Assembly (NCBI GenBank): GCA_015680685.1
Contig: MNCI01034145.1
Location: 78,486-142,485 of the forward strand
DNA from: Gnetum montanum
Taxonomy: Eukaryota; Streptophyta; Gnetopsida; Gnetales; Gnetaceae
Reading direction: 5' to 3'
Length of the DNA stretch: 64,000 bases
This document shows, in pieces, positions 39,301-51,400 of the stretch. A program made the translations under genes and the position numbers. The notes below the pieces were generated by a model. That model was given only the letters and a program-made list of their open reading frames with translations, ran no database searches and was not told where the DNA came from. Each line of letters opens with the position of its first letter. Position 1 is the stretch's first letter.

Positions 39301-42300
39301 ATAAGACATCCTACCAGGCTAGAAAGACATCTTTTTTTAGGACAAGATGTCTTCCCAGGCCTGTTGACATCTTCCAAGGGTCAAAGATGTCTTTTGTGTT
39401 GAGCCCAGTCTTGGGAAAGACATCTTGCAGGCCACAAAGATGTCTTCTTGTGCATGTTTTCACTCTCGGGAATGACATCTCAAAACTCCAAAGACATCTT
39501 TTTTGGTGGATTCCAATGGATACAAATCTGGATTTTGGGCACCCGGGGAGATGAAAGGTCATAGGAGAAGCTATAATAAGTGTCCAAGGCATGATTTTTG
39601 GCAAGAGTTGAGAGGTCTTTGCAAGAAGGGAGCTTGTGCAAGGAATTTGAGTGAGAGGCAAGGGAGAACACTTGAGAAAAATTAGGAGAATCTCTTATAA
39701 GTGTTTTGTCTTGAGCTTGGCTCCATTGTGAGCAATTGAGGATTGTAGGGATATGTGTGGCCTCTAAGATCCTTGGGAGAGTTGCAAGTTGAGCTTGGCT
39801 CCTCAATCTTTGATGTATTTCTCTATATTTTGAGAGATGCTTTAATAAAAGGGAGAATATTCTCTAATTCCTTGTATTGTTCTTGTTTTCTAAGCTTAAT
39901 TTGCTTGGAAGACTTGTGGAATGGGTCCTTTTGGGGTCTATTGAGGTAGGCTCTGCATCGCAAAGTGCTTTTAATCATAATTCATGTGGGTTTATTCTGT
40001 GGAAAACAAGTAAATGTACATGATCACATACATATCTTTTTTTTATCGTTTTCTTTTTGCTTTAGAGGGCAATTACCAGTTGGTTGGACTTTGTTATTGA
40101 AAATAAATAGTAATGATCATAACAAACAACTGCCATGACATGATTTTTTTAACACTGGTTTTGAAAATTCAATTATCAGTGAATCAATTCTAGGATTTCA
40201 TTAATTTGAGAAAGAAAAAGATTTTCTAGGCCAAATAATAGATATATATTATAACTATATGGCTAAACTAGTCTTTGCCCAAGTAAACGAACATTATTGC
40301 TGGTAAATAAAAGGGTTAGTACATTAACCAAATTACATGAATAATGATATTGTTTACACAAACAAAAATACAAATATTGCAAGATTTACAATGCATCGTT
40401 ATTAACATTTAAGGAAAATACTTTAAAAGGAAACTTTAAATATCTCATAATGCAACTATCAACAAAAAAGAAACAGCAATGTATCTTAATTTTCAGATGT
40501 CATAAAAAACACTAATACCTGAAACAAAGGAGAGTTATCATGACCAATTTTTCAGTCATTAAATTCTGGTTTTTAAAGCTTCTTATATATTTTTTTAAAA
40601 ATAGAATAGAGGGCAGATTTACGGTGATTGTTGCTGAGGGAATGAAAAATAAAAAACCATGAAATATAGCAGTCTCTAACTGGAAATTTTTAAAATCAAA
40701 GAAGTAAATTCTGACTTTTAAGCAAACGAATAAGTAAATGTCATGACAAATATGCTAAATTGGAAAGAGAGAAACAATTAAAATCTGCAATGTATCAAAC
40801 TTGGCCACCATGATGGATTAGCATGGTGCCAAACTTTCTTGATCTTTATTAGTAAAATTTCCAGCATATCATGTTTTTGTGGAAGATGATGTGTAGACAT
40901 TTCACATTATTAGGAGATTGATCTCATCCTTTTATTTATTCTAAATAAGATGAGATCCTAGTTGTCCATGCTTATCCATACCCATGATTATCTCATCCAT
41001 AAATAAGATGATAAGGATCATTCCCATGATTTTAGAGACTCATGCTTATCTCTTCAAATCCATTCTTGGAAGGATCCAAGTCTATATAATTGTAGCAGCA
41101 CATATTCATAAACATATAGATTCTGGATTAACAGATTGTAAGTGTGTTTTTTGTTCTAACAAAGTTCTTTAATTTCTGTTTAGCATAGATAGTAGATCCA
41201 GGGCCCTTTAGATTCAGATTTCTCAGTTTTCATATTGAGATAAATGTGGGTTTGAATAAAATACCATTTAACAATGGAGTGGGACTTGACAACTCTCTCA
41301 ACAAATCCCCAAAAAGTGGCTAAGACAATATTGGTAACACCCATTTATAGGAAGGAAAAGTTAACACCTGAAGCCCCCAACAAGCTAGTTGAAAATGCAA
41401 GGGTGAATTCGTTTCCCCAAAAGGTTGGTCAATTATCAAAAATCGAACTTTGATAAAGACGATCATAGAAAACTATTAGTTAAAATAAAACATAACACAG
41501 AAAGTTATATGATGGAAAGAATGGCCCAAGGATCTAGTAGCAATAATTGACATCTCTTAATACACTATGCATCCAAGGTGCAATACGAATGTCAAAATAT
41601 CTACAACTTGAAATCATATCCATTGCCATCTATAGCTCAGCAAGAAGCCAAGCAGCTTGATCACTTTACTTCAGCAAACTCAAATTATGTAAAGCCAAAA
41701 TGCAATCAATCATAAGGAAAGTCAAATTGAAGGTAAATATAATGCAATCAATCATAAGGAAAGTCAAATTGAAGGAAAATAGAATATTTATGTACCTGAT
41801 AAATTGCAACTGAAATAAAAAATAATATAGCAGTCTTTGCATTTGTTCACAATATCGATGCTAATGATACATATTCAATATTCTGCAAGTAGGAAAAATT
41901 AAAAACTAGATTGTACACATCAATAAACTTTGTTACATAGACAGCTAGCAACAAGCACAAAAATCTTATGAAATAGTAGTTTACAAATCAAGTTATCAAA
42001 ACTCTTAATAAAAGTATTAAAAATAACTACATCCAATGTCAATCAACAAACCTTAGTGACTAATGTTAACAAATAATTTCAAAACTTTTAATATCAATCA
42101 ATATATATAATATTACATATATCCTAGCTATTAGTAAAAGAAAGAACATACAATGCAAGCTTTGCTGCCTTGAATTTTGGTTACGATAGTAAATAATGAA
42201 TTCTAATTTTCTAATGGATAACCACATAAGGTTTGAACAACACTAAGAAGAAATACTAATGCTCCTTAAGCATAATTTGTGATTCTTTAGTATACTGACA

Positions 42301-45300
42301 TCAACGAAAAGTCATGTTTAATTAGCACATAACATGATAAGCATATTCAGATTTTAGTTCAACCATTCGTAATTTAAAAAAAAAAAAATACAACTATGAA
42401 AAGTAAGTATTAATGGTAAAAATTCTATGCAAGATTCCTCTAATACAATGTATAGGTCTGATGTTTTTTATTTACAGATCAGATTTTGATTTTTCTCAAA
42501 CCATAATCAGATGCTGTTCATCAACAGATTTGTCCAGGCCAATAGGCCACCCTAAGAAACATATAAATTGATAATTTTCAAGTCTTTACAGTTGCATAAT
42601 AATAATATTTACGATCCATAAATTCACATCTTAGATTTCCCCCACTCCATTGGACTCGTAGAAAGATAAAAAAATCAAACTCGAGAAGGTACATAAATCA
42701 TCATCATCATCTTAGCCTCGTCTCAACAAAATAGGGTCGGCTACATGAGTTCCTTTTCACCATTCACCTCTATGATGAGCTAGATCTTTGTTTATTTGTA
42801 GTTTCTTCAAATTATCTTCGATCATTTTTTCCCATGTCTTTTTTAGTCTTCTTTTTCATGGCTTTCCTAAAACACTAATGTAGCAACCTTTGGTTATAGG
42901 CTTATTGTTTGATCTTCTTTGCAGATGCCCAAACCATCTAAGTCTTCATTCTTGTAGTTGAAACAAAGCAAAAACAAAAAAAAGAATAGCAACAAGGGAA
43001 GATTGTGGCTGCCACAGAAGACACCAAATTAACAGGAAATTTGAGCTAATGAGCAATCCAATATTATCATGAATTGTTCTTGGTAATCAAAAAAACTGAG
43101 GAAGAAGGTAAGATGAATCTTTCTCTTGCTATGTGTGGTGGACAATGTTGGTTGATCATCTCAATATCTTAGCTCTTCTCATTTCTTTGCCTTAAATATT
43201 TTTTCAGCCATAGTCTTCTTTTTGTTGTTGTTCAGCTTCTCTTTCTAGTCACAATAATAGCTTTTGGAATAACATCTGATTTTCCAGTCATAGTAGGTCT
43301 ACATCAAGGGTCTGCACTTAGCCCATAATTATTTGCAATTATTATGGATGAATTACTAAGGGAAATACAAGATGAAATCCATTGCTGTATGCTATTTGTA
43401 GATGATTTGTGTTGGTGGATGTAGCTTAAGAAAATTGTTGCTAAAATGGAGAAGTCGAAACATGCTATAGAATCAAAAGGCTTAAAAATTAGCAGAAGTA
43501 AGACACAATATATGGAATGCAATTTTAATAACATAAATAGTGGTAAAATAGAAGCGACAATTTAAGGCAAGAAAATCCCTCATGGCAAATAGTTTTGCTA
43601 CATAGGATCAATCCTTCAATCAAATGGTGAAATTGATAAAGATATCAGAAATAGAATTGAGGCAAGATGGTCAAAATGGAGACAGACTATTGGTGTTCTA
43701 TGTAATAAAAGAATACCAATAAAACTTAAGGGGAAATTTTATAGGACAACAATCAGGCCTGCTATCTTATATGGTGCTGAATGTTGGGTAGTACAAAAGA
43801 GGCATGAACAACAAATTAGTGTGGCAAAAATGTGAATGCTTCAATGGATGTTAAATGTTACTAGGAGAGATAAATGACATAATATAGACATTAGAGGAAG
43901 ACTTGGAGTGGTTTCTATTTCAAATAAGCTACAAGAATAGCAGTTTAGATGGTTTGGACATGTGCAAATAAGGTCAACCAATGAGCCTATAAACAAAGGT
44001 TGCTACATCAATATTTTAGGAAAGCCACTGAAAGGAAGACCAAAGAAAACATGAGAAAAAACGATCGAAGATGATTTGAAGAACTTACAAATAAATAAAG
44101 ATCTAGCTTTTAATAGAAATGAATGATGAAAAAGGACTCATGCAGCCAACCTCATTTTGTTAAGGCAAGGCTAGGATGATGATGATGGCAATGAACTTAT
44201 TATTGCATTGTCTTATGATGCCTTGAAAGGTCATCATGTGACTTTTCTACAACCATGGAGGGGGTACTTATATTTTATTAAGTGATGAAAATCTAAAGAA
44301 TGGAGCATCAACAACATACATGATATTCTACATGTTCATTATTAAAATAATACAACTATAATATACATAATATTTTTGATTCATAGGCTAGGTTACTTCC
44401 ACTTGATTTATAGGTTAAGTTCCTTAGCAACATGGCTATATGTATATTTAAAAGAATCATTTATGCTAACCAAAACATACCTCTTTTAGTGCGCGAGGCA
44501 TAACATAAAGAACCTTTGTTTCTTCTTTTCTTTCCAAATTTGATTGCTTAATAATTAGCATTCGCAAAGTAGCTCTTAGAGATAACACATATAATTATCT
44601 GAACCACACTTATATATATACATTTCACAAAGAAACATTCTAATCAGTTTAAGAAATCATTTTAATGCACATAGGTTATGCAACATATAAATAATCAAAT
44701 CATAGTAACAACCTCACAAATAATACAACATTTCACCTTCATTTGTGCTCAGTATTCCTTTTGTTTATTCCATTAATATATGCTAAATTAGATGGTATCA
44801 CGTCTTAGCATCTTGCATCTAGTAACATACAACACACATTACCACAACTTAGATCCATCACAAAGAAGAATAGTTGGTCATTCAGCCAATCATCAATATA
44901 AGCACATTAGCAACACTCTAAATCTATCTATCGTAAAATGATAGATAGTTCTACAAATCAACACTAACCACATAAATTATCATAACAAAGTAGACTCACA
45001 AACATTTCCACAAATGTCAAGATGAAAACTGAAGAAAGATGGATCGTTGCAATATTCAATAGCACAAAGCATGTAAACTTCACACTTTCCATCATAGAAA
45101 AGACAATCAATCATCAGTATGCATAATTTCTTCTGTTTTGATCCTTTAGCCATTCAATTGTCAAACGTTAAGTGTTTTCAACCATATAGCATCTTGTAGC
45201 CCACACAAGAAGAACACCAAGGTTGGATAAATGGTGGGGGCTAATACATCAAACATCTCTAAAGGCTAAGCCCTTCTAGCACACACAAAGATCATCATCC

Positions 45301-45372
45301 TTGGATAGAATGATGGGAATGATGGGGGGCATTCATTAATAATGATCACAAAACATGAAATACCAAGTGCAT

Positions 45373-45403
<31 letters not shown>

Positions 45404-48400
45404 TAACTCATAAGCCCATCATACTCAAAAATCAAATCCATCATTTATGTAAGATTTTATGGATGAGTGAAAGCTTAACCTCTTTCAAGTGGTTGTACCC
45501 ATGCTCGAACTCAGTTATTATGACTTGAGAAATAAGCACCTTATGATCACTCCAAGTGGTGGTGCCTTCATGCATGACTCACAATTTACAAGAAATTCCT
45601 AAATGTGTTCATGATATAATCCTCAACTTTTCCAAACCTAACCAACAAGCAACCATTGATAATTTAGATGCAACAAAGATATGAAATATATACCTCTATG
45701 TTTGATCAATTTAGGGAATAAGAACACATACTTCAAACTTGGGTTGTTGTCCAACAAGTAGCCTCAAGAAAATCAAGTTAGAATAGGACCCCAAATCAAA
45801 CCTACATAGGTTAGGTTCAGCTAAAACAACCCTTGGGGAAAGACTTGTGCACAAAAGTGTACATAATGGGCAAGAACTAATATCCCATCTTCCAAGAATC
45901 ATTTTTTTTATATCATGACATGATCACTAGTGGGCTTACAAAAGCAAGGTCATGAATGAATAAACATGTGAGTGACAACACCCAAAGGAGTCTTAAATCT
46001 CCATTAAATAAGTCCTTTGTCCTTTTTCAGCCATTAATATGAAATAGATGATATGCATATTAAAAATAAATATAATCATGAACATGATCAAAAAGTAACA
46101 TTAAGTAGGGTCATGAATGAGTAGACATATGAGAGTGGCAACACCCAAGGGAACTTCAAGTCTCCATTAAGTGAGTTTTTTATCCATGTTCAACCATTAA
46201 TATGAAGCAAACACTATGCATATTAAAAATAGATGTTATCATGAGCATGACCAAAAAGTAACATCAAGCGTACATCACGATCCTATTTACTTTTTCTCAT
46301 TGACTTTTCACTTGTGACCCACCTTAATTTTTTAAAAGTCACTTTATTTTTATAAGACTAGGAGGGTTTTTGATTTCTTTTTTGCTTCTTGTCTATTTTT
46401 AAAAATTTCTATATTTTGGCTAGTGAAAAACAATGATCATAAACTTTTTACATATATAATGTTTTACACATGTTAAGCTGGTTAAAACAAGCACAAACAT
46501 GCCATAGTTCTCTAGGGGAAAATTAATATTTTAATCAAACCAAAGAAAATATAGGTCCACAAAGCATTTTTAAAAATTGTTTAACATTAAATCTCAAAAT
46601 GTCCACTAAATTTTAGCACAATCTCACAAAGTTGAATTTTTGATGTAATTTCTTTAATTAAATTATTCAATAAATTAAAAATGTTATCAAATTGTGAAAA
46701 TAAACTATGGATATTAAAAAGGATCATCACATAGTGCTCATCTCACTATGCAAGGTCTTGGGAGGGTTGGTAGATGAGTGAAAACCTAAGCTCTTTGAGT
46801 GACTATGCCCATGTTTGAACCCAGGTCTTTGACTTGAGAAATGAGTAACCTTACCATCACTCCAAATGATGGTCTCAACAAATAAATTATGGATATGATT
46901 TTCATTAGTTCTATAGCATTGTTCTAAAATAATGTTAGACTTTACCATCCTCATCTATTAATAAAAATATAGTTTCTATCCTAAAATAATAAATAATTAG
47001 AAAAAAATGATCAATATCATCAAATCAAAAGTTTTCATCTTAACTTAAAAGCATTAGTCACATCTTCAAATATATGTGAGCTTCACAAATTCAAGTAGAA
47101 GTATTTATTACTGTATTAATGTCACAAATATAAATGAGAGTTGCTACAAGATCATTGCCCTATTATTTTATTTTGTGATGATATGAAGCTACATAAAAAA
47201 AGAAAATTTAGATGGAATAATGATTGGTTTGCTCTGAAAAGAATATATGATTATATGATAAATTGGTGGAGGTCTAGTGCCCTTGGCAACAAACAATTTA
47301 TTTGTTTATAGAAACTAAAAAATGTTGAAACTGAAGCTAAAATCTGGTATGATGCTCACACACATTAAATTGGTAAAAGAAGGAAGAAATAATAAAAAGT
47401 CTTCATGACATCTAAGAAGCTAAAAGAACCAATGGATGGTTCAGGGAAAATGATATTAAAGAAAGGCATCTGTGTGTTTGTTGATTTTCAAAAACTACAA
47501 ATTGGGTAAAAGCAACTGGTTTCAAAGATCTAGAATTGAGTGCATTAAGGAGGGAGTTGCTAATTCTATTTTTTTTAACACATTAAAATCAAAGCATCAT
47601 GTGCATAATAATATTATGAAATTGATGAATGAAAATGGAGAAATAATAAAGGACAAAGAAAACTTAGTCAAGTGGCAGTTAAATATTTCAAAGATTTTTA
47701 TTTTTATTTTCAGGGGCTCCAAAGAGGGGGAAAACACACACACAAGTAAAGTACTTCATAGAGTTGAACCTAAACTTACCAATGCTAATATTACATTTTT
47801 GAATAAATCCTATAATTGATGAATAAATTAAAAAAAAGCCTATTTTTATGATGAAAGCTAATAAATCACTTGGTCCTGATGGTTTTCTAGTAGATTTTAT
47901 TTGAAATATCGGAATATTGTTTGTAAGAATATACAATATATAAGCAAGTGCATTATCCATCTTTGACTTCAGACCTATAAGTTTGTATACTGTTTTTTTA
48001 AGGAGATGGACACCTTGGATCTATAATTACTCGGTTACAAAAAAATATAATTCCATTATAACAAAATAAACAAAACAACATATAAACTACCATCCACATT
48101 CTTCTTTTGGAGATATAACTAAATAACATTGTTCCAGTTATAATTTTTTTGAAATTTTACAGCATCTCTTCAAAGAGTCAAAGCGGCAACCTACATTGAT
48201 GTTGGGCTCTATGATCTTTGTTGAAAAACTCTAAAATTTCATTACTGCCATATCACAAACCAAATAAACAATGGAAGTGTTGTTCACACCTTAGCTTATC
48301 CTCTATAATGGAAAGGGGATTGGAACCCAATACATTTTTTTAAACAATATTTACCCCCCCAAGATATATAGTCAAGTTAGAATTTGTGGAATTCTACATT

Positions 48401-51400
48401 ATTTACCTCCTAGTCTTTAGGGATTTAATTTCTTATTTTTAGGATCTTTGTATTTGTGATTTAGTCACCTAAAATAGTGGAGAGCCAGCTGGCAATCTCT
48501 CCCTATAAAATCATGTAATCGATTAATTGGAAGGCAGTGGAAAAAATAATCCTTTCTCAATTTTTTACATGGTATTAGAGCCACTCTGAATTCTAAATAT
48601 CCCATCCTTTTTTTTTTCAAAATGGCAAGTTTGACATCCACCGAAATTGCCATCACCATATGTTAGGAGCTCGTTGCTATTGCCGGAGGAATGGAAGGGA
48701 ATCTTATCATTGGCCACGAGTGGAATGGGAGTAATTACTTGCAATGGTCTCATTCCGTCATGATGTTCATCTGCGGAAAGGGTAAAGACAATTACCTAAT
48801 CGGCATTGCTGTCCAACCAAAAGGAGAGCCAAAATTCAAAATCTTTTATCGGAAAACAATATGGTTATGTCGTGGCTAATTAATTCCATGCCTCTATGAA
48901 ACAACCAACGAAATCTGGGAATCAGCAAGGGAAACATATTCCAATGTCGAGAACATGTCAGAACTTTTCGGAATTGAGAGTACTCTTGATGATACTTGGC
49001 AAGGTGATCAATCCATGACCCAATATTTCAATTTCCTCAATTGTCTATGGCAGCAGTTAGACAAGTTCAAAGAACTTCAATGGGACTGCCCACAAGATGG
49101 AATAAGGTACAAGAAAATTGTGGGGGAAAAAAAACAAATCTACAAGTTTCTTATTAGTCTCAACAAAAAATCTTGATGTAAGGAAGGATTCTAAGCACAA
49201 AGCCTCTTCCAAGCCTTCGAGAAACCTTCTCAGAAGTACATAGGGAGGAGAGTAGAAAGAAGGTTGTGATGGGATCACACTTTTCAACATTGAGCATGGA
49301 GAATTCTGCCCTTGTTCGTGGAACTTAGTCGCAAGGCAGAAATAACAAGAAAAAGAAGGGATGTCCATGGTGTGACAATTGTTGCAAGAATGGTCATACA
49401 TGAGAGAACTGTTGGCAAATCCATGGAAAGTTGGATGATGTAAAGCCAGCCTGAGAAAGTGGAAGTTGTGGGAACCATGCTGTTACTGAAGAAAACACTA
49501 CACCAATTGAACCAAGCTTGTTCAGCAAAGAACAACTTGAGTTGTTGCAAAAGATGTTTGTGCAACAATCCATTTCATTTAACCTTGTAGCAACTAGATC
49601 TCTTGCGCACAAAGGTAATCACTTGAGTGCATTACATGTTACTAAAGGGAAGTTAAAAATGTGGATTGTAGACTTTGGAGCCTTTGACCACATGACCAGT
49701 GATGCCATGATATTCAACAATCTCCGCCCTTGTCATGAGAATATGACTGTTAGAATTGCAGATGGATTTCTTGCAAAAGTGGTAGGAATCAGATCTGTGG
49801 CAATTCCAGACAATTTGACTCTTCACTTAGATTTTTTTGTTCTTTGTCTGGATTGTAATTTTTTATCTATTAGTAAACTTACTCAACATCTGAATTGTGT
49901 TGCTAAGTTTACCTCAAATGTGTGCGAATTTTGGGTTTTGGGTTCGGAGAGGATGATTGGCAATGCTGAATTGATTTCAGGACTCTACTTTCTCAAGGTT
50001 GCGGATTCTCCTACAAGACAAGTTCACACATATGGTTGTTTAGTGTCTCAAAGTCAAAGTCATAAAAATGTTTCCTCTTCAAGTGTTGAGTCAAGTAATA
50101 AAAGGGCAATACCGTTGTGGCACCATAGGTTAGGTCACTCAAAATTTTGCGTATCTTCAAAAATTGTTTCCTTCATTATTCAATAATAAAAATTCAATTG
50201 ATCTCCATTGTGAAGCTTGTTAATTATCCAAGCATGTCCAAAATTCTTATCCTCCACAACCCTACAAAATGTCACACCCTTTCTCTATGATACATAGTGA
50301 TGTTTGGGAACCCTCAAGAGTAAAAACATTACTAGTTCTTGTTGGTTTATATCATTCATTGACGACCATACTTGACTCACTTGGGTATTTTTGATGAAGG
50401 AGAAATTCGAAGCAGGTTAGATCTTCAAAAATTTTCACTCTATGATTCAAACCTAGTTCAACACAAATATCCAAATTCTTAGAACTGATAATGCTAAGGA
50501 GTATTTTCAATCCATCCTTGGAAATTTCTTGTCAACACAAGGAATAGTACATCAAAGTTCATGTGTTGACACTCCTCAACAAAATGGAATTGTAGAGTGC
50601 AAAAATTAGACATTTATTAGAGGTTGCCAAATCCCTAATGTTTTCTTCCAATGTCCCTAAACACTATTGGGGGGAGTCCATTCTGACGGTAGCTTACCTA
50701 ATAAATCGAATGCCATCCCGAACTCTCAAGTATGATACCCCTTGTCAAGTATTATTGAAATCTTTGCCTGACACACGGCTCTTGTCATCCATTCCATCCA
50801 AAAGTCTTTGATTGTATTGCATTCATCCATATTCACCAACATAATCGTGGGAAACTTGATCCCAGAGCTCTTAGATGTATCTTCATCGGATACTTGCCTC
50901 ACCAAAAGGGTTACAAATGCTATTGTCCTATCACGAAAAGATACTACAACTCCATGGATGCCACCTTTTTTGAGAATCAACCTTATTATCCTAACACTGC
51001 TATTCAAGGGGAGAATGATACACAAATATTAGTCATGGGATATAGAGATGGAAAATCCTAGCTTTGAGCCCTCTTAGATACCTCTTGTTCATCCTGTCCT
51101 TGAATTTTAATTGTCTGAGTCTATTCCAAAATCTTCTAAGTCTTCTTAGATCCAACCTATTGAATCTGACAAACCAAGTGACAGTCAAACCCGTGTCTCT
51201 CATCCTTCATCAAGGCAAATAGACACCACATAGTTAGAAAACAATGGTGAACTACGGATCTATTTGAGGAGAAGAACCAACCAAGAGGAAATGGAAAGAC
51301 AAGCATCAATTGAGCAAATCCACGAGTCCTAACTAAACTCAAGTACCAAAGATATTGCACTAGGTAACTCTCATCCTGATTTATCTCACAGTGGGTTAGC

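Noticed and set aside
39326-39500. CRISPR-like array
   Set aside because: The motif alternates in orientation, is only 8 bp long, spacers are 10-25 bp, and the DNA is from a plant nucleus.
39311-39806. Minus-strand frames of 108 and 116 codons
   Set aside because: They come from the GACATCTT hairpin array and LTR sequence; no domain.
49057-49612. Minus-strand frames of 72-114 codons
   Set aside because: They are antisense shadows of copia gag on the plus strand.
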